The translations under genes were made by a program, and so were the position numbers. The notes under the pieces are model-generated. The model searched no databases. It was not told the origin of the DNA and was given only the letters and a program-made list of their open reading frames with translations. A stretch of DNA of 50,396 bases, taken from a gamma proteobacterium L18. GTDB lineage: Bacteria; Pseudomonadota; Gammaproteobacteria; Pseudomonadales; Pseudomonadaceae. Positions 1 to 8,823 of this stretch are shown here, piece by piece. The stretch is taken from contig KI547165.1 of NCBI GenBank assembly GCA_000497835.1, forward strand, positions 381,603 through 431,998, given 5' to 3'. Numbering within the stretch: position 1 is the first letter of the stretch; the number at the start of each line of letters is the position of its first letter.

Positions 1-20
1 GGGTAGAACCCGCTCCCACA
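1..20. repeat. partial REP palindrome (type A), cut by window edge
   Basis: The first 20 bases are identical to the right arm of the GTGGGAGCGGGTTCTACCCG palindrome found complete at 40771-40857. The left arm lies outside the window. Confidence 0.7.
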
Positions 21-40
21 AAGACAGTTGCTGCTACGGG

Positions 41-126
41 ACCGCGTCGTCTGTATCGCGGCCAAGGCCGGCTCCTACCACGGGCGGTGTAGGAGCCGAC
101 CTTGGTCGCGATGCAGGCGACGCGGT
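41..126. repeat. REP-type palindrome (type B)
   Basis: This is an imperfect inverted repeat. Its left arm has the CCGCGTCGTCTGTATCGCGG core followed by GGCTCCTAC, and its right arm has GTAGGAGCC followed by TCGCGATGCAGGCGACGCGG. The same element recurs at 13400-13483, 36127-36190 and 41435-41520. It lies downstream of the leftward DUF1989 gene. Confidence 0.8.
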
Positions 127-167
127 TTCAAGACACTTGCGGATAAAGGGTCGCAGAGGATGGCCTG

Positions 168-1034
168 TCAGCGCTCGACTCCATGGGTGCGGTCGTACCC
201 ACTGACCTGCGGCGCTGTCCATCCTGCGGGCTGCTGCGCCGCTTCGTAGATTTCCACCAGCAGTGGGTAGCACTTGGCCGTATCGGATGAGTGTTCGGCG
301 GAGCAGTCACCGCCCGGGCACGCCGACAGGCAGCCCAGCAGGTCGATTTCGGCAAAAAACTCAAGATAGTCGCCCGGCTGAACCGGGCTGGCTTTCATGA
401 AGTACTGCCCGGTGTCACGGGTAAAGCCGGTGCACATGAATACGTTCAGCACATCATGCACATGGGGTTCGGCGTCATGCAGGGCCAGCCCGGTGGAGGT
501 CGACAAGGCGCGGGTCAGGTTCGAGTGACAGCAGTGGTGATACTGGCCGCCGGCACTGAGCAGGTTGTGGGTGTAGGGGTCGCAGCGCGTGCCGATCACA
601 TCGTGCACCGAGCCGCCAAATTCATCGAAACCATACCAGTCCAGGGTGTCATGGGTGATGGTCGCCATGGGCCGCAGGGTGGGGAAGCTTGAGAACAACT
701 GGTCGCCCACGCCTAGGTGCGTGCCATTCAATGCACGGGTCTTGCCGGTATAAAAGCGTTCGGTCAGGTCATGCTGGTTGAACAGGTTCAGGTCGCCGAC
801 CTGCGGCCCTTCGGTGGATACAATGCGGAAAAAGCTGCCAGCCGGGACGGTAAAGGTGGCCGCATCGCGGGCGGGCACCACCACGGTGCGGACAAGCTTG
901 AGCCCGTCGCGCACGGCGCGGTAGGTACTGATGTCCGGGCGGGGCAAGGTCTCGACCGGGTAGCACAGCACCGGTTTGATGGCCTTGCGCTGGGCGGCGT
1001 CAAGGGGGGCTTTGGAAAGTGGGGCAGGCTTCAT
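168..1034 (-). CDS. DUF1989 / urea carboxylase-associated family protein
   Basis: The protein has 288 residues. The start is the internal ATG at 1034, which has GGAG six bases upstream; a longer frame to 1055 lacks this signal. The sequence matches the DUF1989 (urea amidolyase-associated, UAAP) family. It has a central stretch with HDVIGTRCDPY and a Cys-rich tail CPGGDCS, the usual candidate metal-binding residues. Family members include the carboxyguanidine deiminase subunits CgdA and CgdB and proteins encoded beside urea carboxylase. No urea carboxylase or allophanate hydrolase lies nearby; instead this gene ends an operon with an amino-acid-type importer and a GntR regulator. It probably acts on a small nitrogen compound brought in by that importer. 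The substrate cannot be told from the sequence. Confidence 0.85.
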   Translation of the reverse strand: MKPAPLSKAPLDAAQRKAIKPVLCYPVETLPRPDISTYRAVRDGLKLVRTVVVPARDAATFTVPAGSFFRIVSTEGPQVGDLNLFNQHDLTERFYTGKTRALNGTHLGVGDQLFSSFPTLRPMATITHDTLDWYGFDEFGGSVHDVIGTRCDPYTHNLLSAGGQYHHCCHSNLTRALSTSTGLALHDAEPHVHDVLNVFMCTGFTRDTGQYFMKASPVQPGDYLEFFAEIDLLGCLSACPGGDCSAEHSSDTAKCYPLLVEIYEAAQQPAGWTAPQVSGYDRTHGVER

Positions 1035-1073
1035 GGAATTCTCCGTTGGTTGCACACGGTCAGGTCTAGGGGG

Positions 1074-1751
1074 TTATGTACGGGTCGGGTGGCTCAACAG
1101 ATCGAGCAGGGCGTGCTCGGAATCGTCGAGGTAGCGGTTCATCGCTTCGGCGGCCGCCTGACGCTGGCCTGCAGCGAGCAGGTCATGGATTTCGTGGTCG
1201 CGCGCCAGCCACGGGCGCTGGAAGTTTTCTTCGTCGGGTGCGATGGCGAACACCAGGCGCATCTGCGCCGCGACGTTGGTGAAAAAGGCATCCAGCAGCG
1301 GGCTGCGCAGCAGGCCCACGATGTGCTGGTGGAAGCGCAGGCTGTGGGTGCCGAAGGCTTGCCAGTCCTCTCGGTCGCGCGCCAGCTCTGCCGCTTCGAT
1401 GGCATCGAGCATGCGGTCGGACTGGTACTCGCGCAGCGGCTGGCTGCCCAGGATGGCCTGGATCTCCAGGGTGCGACGCACCAGGAACAGGTCGCGCACT
1501 TCGGCCACCCCCAGGCGACGCACCATCACGCCCTTGTTGCGCACGTAGGTGGCCAGGCCCTCGCGGCCCAACTGGTGGAGGGCCTCGCGCACGGTGTTGC
1601 GCGAGGCGTTGTAACGGTTCACCAGGTCGGCTTCGACCAGCGCCATGCCCGACAGCAGGCGGCCGCCAATGATGTCTTCGCGCAACTCATGGGCCACCTG
1701 GTCGGCCAGGGACAGGCCGCCGGCGGCGTGTTCGGGAAGTTTTTCAGTCAT
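1074..1751 (-). CDS. GntR family regulator, FCD (FadR-like) subfamily
   Basis: The protein has 225 residues. The N-terminal winged helix-turn-helix (about residues 14-80) contains the typical [17 protein letters not shown] recognition region. The rest is an all-helical FCD ligand-binding domain, beginning [12 protein letters not shown] and with conserved His residues (LRFHQHIV). The ATG overlaps the stop of the upstream transporter gene by four bases (ATGA), so the two are translationally coupled, and the DUF1989 gene follows. The regulator therefore belongs to the operon it probably controls. The perfect palindrome at 4130-4144 resembles the TTGT-N-ACAA operators of FCD regulators and is its likely site. 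The ligand is unknown; FCD domains usually bind small carboxylates or metals. Confidence 0.9.
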   Translation of the reverse strand: MTEKLPEHAAGGLSLADQVAHELREDIIGGRLLSGMALVEADLVNRYNASRNTVREALHQLGREGLATYVRNKGVMVRRLGVAEVRDLFLVRRTLEIQAILGSQPLREYQSDRMLDAIEAAELARDREDWQAFGTHSLRFHQHIVGLLRSPLLDAFFTNVAAQMRLVFAIAPDEENFQRPWLARDHEIHDLLAAGQRQAAAEAMNRYLDDSEHALLDLLSHPTRT

Positions 1752-3250
1752 GCCAGCTGTACATCCTTGAGGAAGCGGCCCATGCGTTCGCTGCGGTTGT
1801 CCAGCAGCTCGCGCGGTGCGCCGGCCTGCACGATCTGCCCGCGCTCCATGAACACCACCCGGTCGGAGACCTGGAAGGCGAATTTCATTTCGTGGGTGAC
1901 AATGATCATGGTCATGCCGTCGCGGGCCAGGTCTTCGATGACCTTCAGCACATCGCCCACCAGTTCCGGGTCCAGCGCCGAGGTCGGTTCGTCAAACAGC
2001 ATCACTTGCGGGCGCATGGCCAGGGCACGGGCGATGGCCACGCGTTGCTGCTGGCCGCCGGACAGCTGGTGCGGGTATTTGCCGGCGTGGTCGCGCAGGC
2101 CGACCTTGCTCAGCAGGGCCAGGCCCAGGGCGCGCAGTTCGCCGTCACTGGCATGGCCGTGATGGCGCGGGGCGAGCAGTACGTTGTCAAGTACGGTCTT
2201 GTGCGGGAACAGGTTGAAGCCCTGGAACACCATGCCCACCTGGACAATGCCCGCCATGTGTACCCGTGGCCCCAGGCCGCCGCCCGGCTCGCCGCTGCCG
2301 CGCAGGAAGGGCGCGCCGCACAGCTCCACCGTACCGGCGTCCAGGCCTTCCAGGCCGTTGAGGGTGCGGATCAGTGTAGTCTTGCCCGAGCCCGACGGGC
2401 CGATGATCGATACCACTTCACCGAAACGCACGTCCAGGTCGATGCCCTTGAGCACTTCCAGCGGGCCGTAGTGCTTGCGTGCGCCACGTACCCGCAGCGC
2501 ATGCTCGCCCTGGCGCGCGGGCGCGGCGTGCTGCACGGCTGCCGCGCCGGTGCTGTCGGGCACCGCGCGGGGCGCGCGCTGGCTGACATCCAGGTAGCGC
2601 TCCAGGCGTTGCAGCAGGTAACTGAACACCGTGACGATCAGCACGTAATAGAACGCCACCGCCAGCATGGTTTCCATCACCAGGAAGTTCTGCGTGTACA
2701 GCTGTTGGCCCACCAGCAGGATCTCCGACAGCGAGATCACCGACACCAGCGAGGTCAGCTTGACGATGGTGATGTATTCGTTGGCCAGGGTCGGCAGCGC
2801 CACCCGCAGCGCCTGCGGGATCACGATCAAGCGCTGCACGCCACGGTAGCGGATGCCCAGGGCCTTGCCGGCTTCCAGCTGCCCCTTGTTCACCGCCAGC
2901 AGGCCGCCGCGGTGGATCTCGGCGATGTAGGCGGCCTCGCTCAGCACCAGGGCAATAAGCCCGGCGGCGTAGGGGTTGGACAGCAGCACGCTGGTGGCCG
3001 GGAACACCTGGGGCAGGTTGTAGACGAAAATAAGCAGCACCAGCAGCGGCAGGCTGCGGAAGAACCAGATGTACACGGCAGCGGCGCGGTTGAGGCTGCG
3101 TCGCGGCGATTGCCGGGCCAGGGCCAGGACGAAGCCCAGCACGATGCCCAGCACCCAGGTTTCCAGGCTCAGTTCGACCACCGTGCCCACGGCCTTCCAG
3201 AAGTCGCCGTTGACCAGCAGGCTGGCGGCGTAATGCCAATCGAATTGCAT
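1748..3250 (-). CDS. fused amino-acid ABC transporter permease/ATP-binding protein
   Basis: One 500-residue chain carries two transporter subunits. Residues 1-222 are a His/Glu/Gln-type permease with several membrane helices and the cytoplasmic EAA-like loop (EAGKALGI, about 126-133). After a linker, residues 250-500 form the ATPase, with Walker A GPSGSGKT (284-291), signature [15 protein letters not shown] and Walker [13 protein letters not shown]. With one permease and one ATPase per chain, a homodimer would supply a complete importer core. GGAG lies nine bases before the ATG. The binding protein is encoded 15 bp upstream and GntR overlaps the end. The cargo is probably an amino acid or a related polar nitrogen compound; specificity is not readable. 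Confidence 0.93.
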   Translation of the reverse strand: MQFDWHYAASLLVNGDFWKAVGTVVELSLETWVLGIVLGFVLALARQSPRRSLNRAAAVYIWFFRSLPLLVLLIFVYNLPQVFPATSVLLSNPYAAGLIALVLSEAAYIAEIHRGGLLAVNKGQLEAGKALGIRYRGVQRLIVIPQALRVALPTLANEYITIVKLTSLVSVISLSEILLVGQQLYTQNFLVMETMLAVAFYYVLIVTVFSYLLQRLERYLDVSQRAPRAVPDSTGAAAVQHAAPARQGEHALRVRGARKHYGPLEVLKGIDLDVRFGEVVSIIGPSGSGKTTLIRTLNGLEGLDAGTVELCGAPFLRGSGEPGGGLGPRVHMAGIVQVGMVFQGFNLFPHKTVLDNVLLAPRHHGHASDGELRALGLALLSKVGLRDHAGKYPHQLSGGQQQRVAIARALAMRPQVMLFDEPTSALDPELVGDVLKVIEDLARDGMTMIIVTHEMKFAFQVSDRVVFMERGQIVQAGAPRELLDNRSERMGRFLKDVQLA

Positions 3251-3265
3251 GGGGGTTACTCCGGT

Positions 3266-4108
3266 TTACTGCGCGGCTTGCGGGTTCTGGCCCAGGGCCT
3301 GGGCGATCTCGGCGGCGCTGGGTTCTGCCAGGTTGTACTGGGCCAGCAGGGTCTGGTATTCACCGCTGTCCTTCATGGCCGTGAAACCTTGGCGCAACTG
3401 GGCCAGCAGGGCGTCGTTGCCCTTGTGCACGGCCAGGCCGATGACCACTGGGTAGATCAGGGTGGTGGAGCTGATGGTGATCCGGCCCTTGAGCTTGTCG
3501 GTGGTGATGCGCGCCACCGCGGCGTCCTCGAATTGCACGTCCACGGCCTTGGCCAGCAGGGCCTGGGCGGCTTCCGGCGAAGTGGGGAATTCACGCGAGT
3601 CGATCGGCGCCTGACCGTTGGCCTGGCAGTAGTCCTTGGACAGGGCCACCAGTTTGGGGATCCACGAACCGCCCTTGATCGACGCCACGCGCTTGCCGCA
3701 CAAGTCCTGTGGCTGCTGGGGGCGGAAGCTGTCGTCGCTGCGCACCATCAGCGAGGCGCCGCTTTTGAGGTAGGGCAGGAAATCCACCTGGGCGGCGCGT
3801 TCGGGCGTCACGTACAACGCCGAGGCCACCAGGTCGAAGCGTCGAGCGTTGACGCCCATCACCAGGTTGGCGAAGCGGGTGTCGACGAACTGCGGTTGCA
3901 GGTTGAGGTGGTGGCTGAGCAGTGTCATGAACGCAGGGTCGAAGCCAGCCGGCTTGCCTTGGTCCAGGAAGGTGTAGGGCGGGTAGGTCAGGTCCGAGCC
4001 GATGCTCAAGCGCTGTGGTTGCAGCGTGGCGGTGTCGGCCTGGGCGCAGGCACTGGCGAGCAGGGACAGGGCAAGCAGCGAACGGGTAAAGCGTGCACGA
4101 GGGGACAT
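3266..4108 (-). CDS. periplasmic solute-binding protein, amino-acid ABC transporter family
   Basis: The protein has 280 residues. A Sec signal peptide (basic RARFTR, then LLALSLLASACAQA) is followed by a family 3 solute-binding fold beginning RLSIGSDLTYPPYTFLD and containing GFDPAFMTLL. The Cys within the signal region (SACAQA) is probably not a lipobox, because no clear LxxC arrangement with a small residue follows. GGAG sits eight bases before the ATG. It is the first gene of the operon binding protein, permease-ATPase, GntR, DUF1989. It would capture the substrate in the periplasm for the fused importer immediately downstream. Confidence 0.9.
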   Translation of the reverse strand: MSPRARFTRSLLALSLLASACAQADTATLQPQRLSIGSDLTYPPYTFLDQGKPAGFDPAFMTLLSHHLNLQPQFVDTRFANLVMGVNARRFDLVASALYVTPERAAQVDFLPYLKSGASLMVRSDDSFRPQQPQDLCGKRVASIKGGSWIPKLVALSKDYCQANGQAPIDSREFPTSPEAAQALLAKAVDVQFEDAAVARITTDKLKGRITISSTTLIYPVVIGLAVHKGNDALLAQLRQGFTAMKDSGEYQTLLAQYNLAEPSAAEIAQALGQNPQAAQ

Positions 4109-4129
4109 GATGAGGCTCCGCAGGGACTG

Positions 4130-4144
4130 GATTGTTCAACAATC
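4130..4144. promoter_or_regulatory. perfect palindrome, probable GntR operator
   Basis: GATTGTT-C-AACAATC is a perfect 7-1-7 inverted repeat, 22 bases upstream of the ATG of the solute-binding protein. It overlaps a possible leftward -10 (TATAGA, 4143-4148). The TTGT/ACAA core is typical of operators of FCD-type GntR proteins, and such a regulator is encoded in this operon. Assigning the site to that protein is inference. Confidence 0.55.
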
Positions 4145-4293
4145 TATAATCAATGCTTAATCAATACCCGTGCCAACCCTAATATATCGACACGGTTGGT
4201 GCGTACTAAAAGAAGGGTTTTTTCCCCGATTCACTGCGTTCGTGCGCCGTAATGGGGCGTGATGGTTACGGTTGGGAACCTTGTGGTGCGCCT

Positions 4294-5199
4294 TCAGCGC
4301 ACCAGCACGTGGCCTTCGGGAAGGCCTGAGGCATGTTCGGCCACCGCCTGCCGCGCCACCTCTACCAGGCTGGCCGCCAGCTCCAGGCCCACGCCGGTGC
4401 GCCAGGTGGCGTACATTTCCAGATCGGCCGGTATGGGGCGCACGTCCAGGCGGCACAGGCTGCCCGCCGCCAGCGCAGCGTCGACCAACGCCGGGGGCAG
4501 GGCGGCAATCCCGAAGTCCTCGGCCAGCAGTCGTTCCATGGCGGCTACCGAGTTGATGCAGCACAGCCGTGGTGCGCGCAGGTCGTGGGCATGCAACAGG
4601 CCCAAGAGGTCCTGGTGTGGCCGGGAATGACGGGAAAAAGTGATCAGTCGCTGGTCGGCCAGCATGGCCAGGCTGTCGGCGCCGTGCACGCTGGCGGTGC
4701 GGGCCAGCCAGGCCATGGGGTAGCTGGCCAGGTGGACGTTGCGCAGGCCTTCATCGGGCAGCGGGTCGGTTTGCAGGATCAGGTCCAGCTGGCCGCGGCG
4801 CAGTTGCTCGGCCAGGTTGCGTGCGGTGTCGGCCTGCAGGTCCAGCTCAAGGTGCGGGTACGCGCTGCCAATGCGCTGGATGAACGGGCCGAGCCAGGTA
4901 TGAATCACGCTTTCCATGACACCGACGCGAACCCGCCCGGGGTTGCCCGCATCCACCGCCTGACGCAGCGCCTGGGTGCTGTCCAGCACCTGCTCGGCAT
5001 ACCCCAGCAGGGTCTGGCCGCGAGGGGTGAGGGTGGCACCGCGGGTGTCGCGGTCGAACAGGCGTACGCCCAGCTCGTCTTCCAGCGCGGCAATGCGGTT
5101 GGACACCGCCGCCTGGGTGCTGAACAGCTTTTGCGCCGCCAGGCGGAAGCTGCCCAGGCGTGCGACCCAGATGAAGGTTTCGAGAAACTTGAGGTTCAT
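4294..5199 (-). CDS. LysR family transcriptional regulator (likely pxp regulator)
   Basis: The protein has 301 residues when started at the ATG at 5199 (MNLKFLETFIWVARLGSFR), the normal LysR N-terminus. A longer frame to 5259 adds 20 residues unlike the family. The helix-turn-helix covers about residues 18-40 (LAAQKLFSTQAAVSNRIAALE). A periplasmic-binding-like effector domain begins near residue 90 (RVRVGVMESV). The gene diverges from pxpABC with 139 bp between the starts, and the gap holds a LysR-type box at 5239-5259. By the common rule for divergent LysR genes it probably controls pxpABC. It could also influence the ABC operon transcribed in its own direction 185 bp downstream. Confidence 0.92.
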   Translation of the reverse strand: MNLKFLETFIWVARLGSFRLAAQKLFSTQAAVSNRIAALEDELGVRLFDRDTRGATLTPRGQTLLGYAEQVLDSTQALRQAVDAGNPGRVRVGVMESVIHTWLGPFIQRIGSAYPHLELDLQADTARNLAEQLRRGQLDLILQTDPLPDEGLRNVHLASYPMAWLARTASVHGADSLAMLADQRLITFSRHSRPHQDLLGLLHAHDLRAPRLCCINSVAAMERLLAEDFGIAALPPALVDAALAAGSLCRLDVRPIPADLEMYATWRTGVGLELAASLVEVARQAVAEHASGLPEGHVLVR

Positions 5200-5238
5200 G
5201 GCGTCGGCATCCCAAGGGCGAAGACGCTGATCATAACG

Positions 5239-5259
5239 GTGATCGACTTTTGTTATCAC
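5239..5259. promoter_or_regulatory. LysR-type T-N11-A box in the lysR-pxpA intergenic region
   Basis: GTGAT-N11-ATCAC is a perfect dyad with the T-N11-A spacing of LysR recognition sites. It lies between the divergent starts at 5199 and 5339, about 80 bp upstream of pxpA. Confidence 0.6.
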
Positions 5260-5338
5260 CCATGTTGCGAATAACCCGTTGGACCTCGCAGGCCCTGCAC
5301 GTGAACAATTTGCCCATCAGCCCTTTGCGGAGCCTCAC

Positions 5339-6088
5339 ATGAAACGACCCATGCTCAACTGCGATATCGGCGAAAGCTTTGGTGCCTGGCCCATGGGGCT
5401 GGATGCGGAGGTGATGCCACTGATCGACTGCGCCAACATCGCCTGCGGTTTCCACGCCGGCGACCCCGGCACCATGCGCCGCACCGTGGCCTTGGCGGTC
5501 AGCCACCAGGTGCGCATTGGCGCGCACCCGGCGTATCCCGACCTGGTGGGCTTCGGCCGGCGCAGCATGGCCTGCTCGGCGCAGGAGATCGAAGACATGG
5601 TGCTGTACCAGATCGGTGCCCTGGATGCCATGTGCCGCGCCGAAGGCAGCCGCGTGCAGTACGTCAAACCCCATGGCGCGATGTACAACGACATGATGGC
5701 CGACCCGGTGCGCCTGGGTGCGGTGATGCGCGCCGTGCATGCCTATGATCCGCAACTGCCGTTGATGCTGATGGCCACCGCCGACACCCGCGCGAGCCAA
5801 TCCCTGGCCGATGAACTGGGCCTGCAACTGTGGTTTGAGGCCTTCGCCGACCGAGCCTACGAGCCCGACGGCCAACTGGTGAGCCGCCGCCTGCCCGGCG
5901 CCGTGCACCATGACCCTGCCCAGGTGGTGGCTCAGGCCTTGGGCCTGGCCCGGGGCGAGCCGCTGGTGACCCGCGACGGCAGCGCCCTGCGCCTGCACGT
6001 CGACACCCTGTGCGTGCACGGTGACAACCCCGCGTCGGTGGCCGCAGTACGGCAGATTCGCCAGGCGCTGGATGGCTTGTCGGCATGA
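5339..6088 (+). CDS. pxpA: 5-oxoprolinase subunit A (LamB/YcsF family)
   Basis: The protein has 249 residues. The start at 5339 has GGAG seven bases upstream and gives the family N-terminus [20 protein letters not shown]; an upstream in-frame codon at 5279 adds unrelated residues. Family landmarks are [31 protein letters not shown] and [12 protein letters not shown]. PxpA with PxpB and PxpC forms the ATP-dependent prokaryotic 5-oxoprolinase that opens 5-oxo-L-proline to L-glutamate, removing a spontaneous damage product of glutamine and glutamate. Its stop overlaps the pxpB start by four bases, and pxpB-pxpC overlap in the same way. Confidence 0.95.
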   Translation: MKRPMLNCDIGESFGAWPMGLDAEVMPLIDCANIACGFHAGDPGTMRRTVALAVSHQVRIGAHPAYPDLVGFGRRSMACSAQEIEDMVLYQIGALDAMCRAEGSRVQYVKPHGAMYNDMMADPVRLGAVMRAVHAYDPQLPLMLMATADTRASQSLADELGLQLWFEAFADRAYEPDGQLVSRRLPGAVHHDPAQVVAQALGLARGEPLVTRDGSALRLHVDTLCVHGDNPASVAAVRQIRQALDGLSA

Positions 6089-6789
6089 AGGCCCGCATCG
6101 AGGTCGCGGCCATTGATTGCCTGACGCTGCGCTTGTTCGACGTGATCGAGGAGGCCAACGTGCCGTGGCTGCTGGCGGCGGCCGAGCGCTTGCGCGCCAC
6201 GTTCGCTGACGCCCTGGTGGAGCTGGTGCCTTCCTACACCACGCTGATGCTGCAGTACGACCTGGCCCGGTTGGACGACGCCCAGGCGCGTGCCTTGTGC
6301 GAGCAGGCCCTGAGCGGGCTTGAGCCGACGGCGGCCGACGGCGGCCGGGAACTTGATTTGCCGGTGTGGTACCACCCAAGCGTGGGCCCGGACCTTGAGG
6401 CGTTGGCGCGCCAGCGCGGGTTGCCGGTGGATGAGGTGATTGCCTTGCACAGCGGCCGCGCCTACTCGGTGTTTGCCCTGGGCTTTGCCCCGGGGTTCGG
6501 CTTCATGGGCCTGGTGGACCCGCGCCTGGCCAGCCCGCGTCTGTCCACCCCACGGCAACGGGTGGCGGCTGGCAGCGTCGGCATTGCCGAGCGCCAGACG
6601 GCGATCTACCCGGCGGTCTCGCCCGGTGGTTGGAACCTGATCGGGCGCAGCCCGGCGCGCCTGTTTGACCCGGCATTGGAAGGCTTCAGCCTGTTGCGCC
6701 CCGGCGATCGGGTGCGCTTCGTGCCGGTGCAACGCGACGAATTCCTTCGCCTGGGTGGCGATGACACGCCCATGGAGGCACAGGCATGA
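6085..6789 (+). CDS. pxpB: 5-oxoprolinase subunit B (KipI family)
   Basis: The protein has 234 residues, the usual length for KipI-family proteins. It contains the characteristic [19 protein letters not shown] segment and the [20 protein letters not shown] segment near the C terminus. It is the partner of PxpC; the two domains are also found fused and in urea carboxylase-like proteins. The start ATG overlaps the pxpA stop (ATGA), so the three subunits are probably made in fixed ratio by translational coupling. Confidence 0.95.
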   Translation: MKARIEVAAIDCLTLRLFDVIEEANVPWLLAAAERLRATFADALVELVPSYTTLMLQYDLARLDDAQARALCEQALSGLEPTAADGGRELDLPVWYHPSVGPDLEALARQRGLPVDEVIALHSGRAYSVFALGFAPGFGFMGLVDPRLASPRLSTPRQRVAAGSVGIAERQTAIYPAVSPGGWNLIGRSPARLFDPALEGFSLLRPGDRVRFVPVQRDEFLRLGGDDTPMEAQA

Positions 6790-7706
6790 CAGCATTGATC
6801 GTGGACAAGGCAGGGCCCCAGGCCAGTGTGCAGGACGGTGGCCGCTTTGGCGTGCGCCACCTGGGCCTGACACAGGGCGGCGCCCTGGACTGGCTGGCTC
6901 AGCACTGGGCCAACTGGATGCTGGGCAACCGCCTGGACGCGGCGGTGGTGGAAGTCACGCTGGGCGGCCTGCAGTTGCAGTGTGAAGGCGAGGGGTGGCT
7001 GGCACTGGCCGGTGCGGACCTGGGCGCCACCCTGGACGGGCAGTTGCTGGATGTGTGGCGCCCTTTCAAGGTACAGGCCGGGCAGTGTGTGTGCTTTGCC
7101 AGCCCCCGGCTGGGCGTGCGGGCCTACCTGGCGGTGCCGGGCGGTGTGCGTGCACCGTCGCTGGCCGGTAGCTGCGCCACGGTGGCCCGCGAAGGGCTGG
7201 GTGGCCTGGATGGCCTGGGCAGTGGGCTTAGGGCGGGTGACAGGCTGACCTGGGAAGGCGAAGCCAGCGCCGTGCGCGCCGTGCCACCGGCACTGATCCC
7301 GGACCTGCGCGCCCCGGCGCAACTGGAGCTGATTCTGGGTGCCCAGGCCAGCGGTTTCAGCGGCCAGAGCCTGTTCGATGCCTTCAATCAAACCTGGACC
7401 GTGGACACCCGCAGCGACCGCATGGGGCTGCGCCTGACCGGCACGCCGTTGTGCTACGACGGCCCGGGGCTGGTGTCTGAAGGTATCCCCCTGGGGGCGG
7501 TGCAAGTGCCGCCCGATGGCCAGCCGATCATCTTGCTCAATGACCGCCAGACCATTGGTGGTTACCCACGGTTGGGCGCCTTGAGCCCGCTGGCCGTGGC
7601 GCGCCTGGCGCAGTGCATGCCGGGGGAGCCGGTTCGCCTGTGGCCGCAGGTGGCTTTCGCGGCGCAGCAGCGGCATCAGCGTGGCCTGCGGTGCAGACCG
7701 ATGTGA
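6786..7706 (+). CDS. pxpC: 5-oxoprolinase subunit C (KipA family, biotin-dependent carboxyltransferase-like)
   Basis: The protein has 306 residues. The N-terminus reads ALIVDKAGPQASVQDGGRFG, the family signature, followed by RHLGLTQGGALDW. Later landmarks are SDRMGLRLTG, SEGIPLGAVQVPPDGQP and LLNDRQTIGGYPR. It is the third subunit of the 5-oxoprolinase complex and overlaps pxpB by four bases. The last few residues (LRCRPM) look atypical and coincide with a short stretch resembling a dehydrogenase fragment in another frame (7691-7777). The C terminus may therefore have been altered by a rearrangement, but the conserved body is intact. Confidence 0.94.
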   Translation: MTALIVDKAGPQASVQDGGRFGVRHLGLTQGGALDWLAQHWANWMLGNRLDAAVVEVTLGGLQLQCEGEGWLALAGADLGATLDGQLLDVWRPFKVQAGQCVCFASPRLGVRAYLAVPGGVRAPSLAGSCATVAREGLGGLDGLGSGLRAGDRLTWEGEASAVRAVPPALIPDLRAPAQLELILGAQASGFSGQSLFDAFNQTWTVDTRSDRMGLRLTGTPLCYDGPGLVSEGIPLGAVQVPPDGQPIILLNDRQTIGGYPRLGALSPLAVARLAQCMPGEPVRLWPQVAFAAQQRHQRGLRCRPM

Positions 7707-7777
7707 CCGACGCTGCGGCCGTGAAGGCGCTGGTGGACAAGGGAAGGCTGAAGCGTCCCCCTCATCACGTGTTCTGA
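7691..7777 (+). pseudogene. possible short-chain dehydrogenase remnant
   Basis: In the frame 7691-7777 the translation reads VQTDVTDAAAVKALVD and then degenerates before a stop. This resembles the conserved DVTD segment of short-chain dehydrogenases, between the first strands of the Rossmann fold. It overlaps the ends of pxpC and mesD, so only about 25 codons could survive. The match is short and may be chance. Confidence 0.3.
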
Positions 7778-8796
7778 AGTTCCCTTCGGACAATGTCCGC
7801 GCCGGCACTCAACGCCCTCAACTTGCCCCTGGCCACCTGCCGAGGCAACGGCGCCATGCCGCAGTTGGTGCAAGGGTAAAGCTTGTCCGGGTCTACAAAC
7901 GCCAGCGCCTTGCGCAGGGTGCTGGCGACTTCCTCGGGCGTTTCGATGGTGTGGGTTGCCACGTCAATGGCGCCTACCATCACTTTTTTGCCGCGGATCA
8001 GCTCGATGAGCTCCATGGGCACATGCGAGTTGTGGCACTCCAGCGAGACGATATCGATACTCGACTTCTGCAGTTTGGGGAACGCCTCTTCATACTGGCG
8101 CCACTCTGAGCCCAGGGTTTTTTTCCAATCGGTATTGGCCTTGATGCCGTAGCCGTAGCAGATATGCACGGCCGTTTCGCATTTCAGCCCTTCGATGGCG
8201 CGCTCCAGGGTGGCCACGCCCCACTCGTTTACCTCGTCAAAGAACACGTTGAAGGCGGGCTCATCGAATTGAATGATGTCCACACCGGCAGCCTCCAGTT
8301 CCCTGGCTTCCTGATTGAGAATGCCGGCGAATTCCCAGGCCAGCTTTTCGCGGCTTTTATAGTGGTTGTCGTACAGCGTATCGATCATCGTCATGGGGCC
8401 TGGCAGCGCCCATTTGATCGGCTGCCGGGTGTGCTGGCGCAAAAACTTCGCGTCGTCGACGAACACCGGCTTCTGGCGCGCCACGGCGCCCACCACCGTG
8501 GGGACGCTGGCGTCATAGCGATCACGAATCCTGACGGTTTGGCGTTTCTCGAAATCGACACCGCTCAGGTGCTCGATGAAGGTGGTGACGAAGTGCTGGC
8601 GCGTTTGCTCACCGTCGCTGACGATGTCGATGCCTGCTTGCTGTTGCGCTTGAAGCGACAACTGCAGTGCATCGTGTTTGCCTTCGATTAATGCATCGCC
8701 CTGCAACTTCCAAGGGGACCAAAGTGTTTCTGGCTGTGCAAGCCATGAGGGTTTGGGGAGACTGCCGGCTGTTGACGTGGGTAGCAATTTTTTCAT
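7765..8796 (-). CDS. mesD: folate-independent core methionine synthase MesD
   Basis: The protein has 343 residues, about the size of the catalytic half of cobalamin-independent MetE without its folate-binding N-terminal half. Zinc and active-site landmarks are present in MetE order: FDEPAF, HICYG (His, Cys), SLECHNSH (Glu) and CTNCGM (Cys). It follows a DUF1852 gene (mesX) by 27 bp on the same strand. That pairing defines the MesD type, a family of short methionine synthases that needs MesX and oxygen and does not use methyltetrahydrofolate. The methyl donor is not settled to my knowledge. An AAGG lies ten bases before the ATG. Confidence 0.88.
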   Translation of the reverse strand: MKKLLPTSTAGSLPKPSWLAQPETLWSPWKLQGDALIEGKHDALQLSLQAQQQAGIDIVSDGEQTRQHFVTTFIEHLSGVDFEKRQTVRIRDRYDASVPTVVGAVARQKPVFVDDAKFLRQHTRQPIKWALPGPMTMIDTLYDNHYKSREKLAWEFAGILNQEARELEAAGVDIIQFDEPAFNVFFDEVNEWGVATLERAIEGLKCETAVHICYGYGIKANTDWKKTLGSEWRQYEEAFPKLQKSSIDIVSLECHNSHVPMELIELIRGKKVMVGAIDVATHTIETPEEVASTLRKALAFVDPDKLYPCTNCGMAPLPRQVARGKLRALSAGADIVRRELQNT

Positions 8797-8823
8797 GGTT
8801 AACGGCCTTGTAGGTTCGATAGT

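Noticed and set aside
1892..4252. 786-codon open frame on the plus strand opposite the ABC operon
   Set aside because: The translation is Gln/His/Gly-rich and runs across two genuine genes and their intergenic gap without any recognisable motif.
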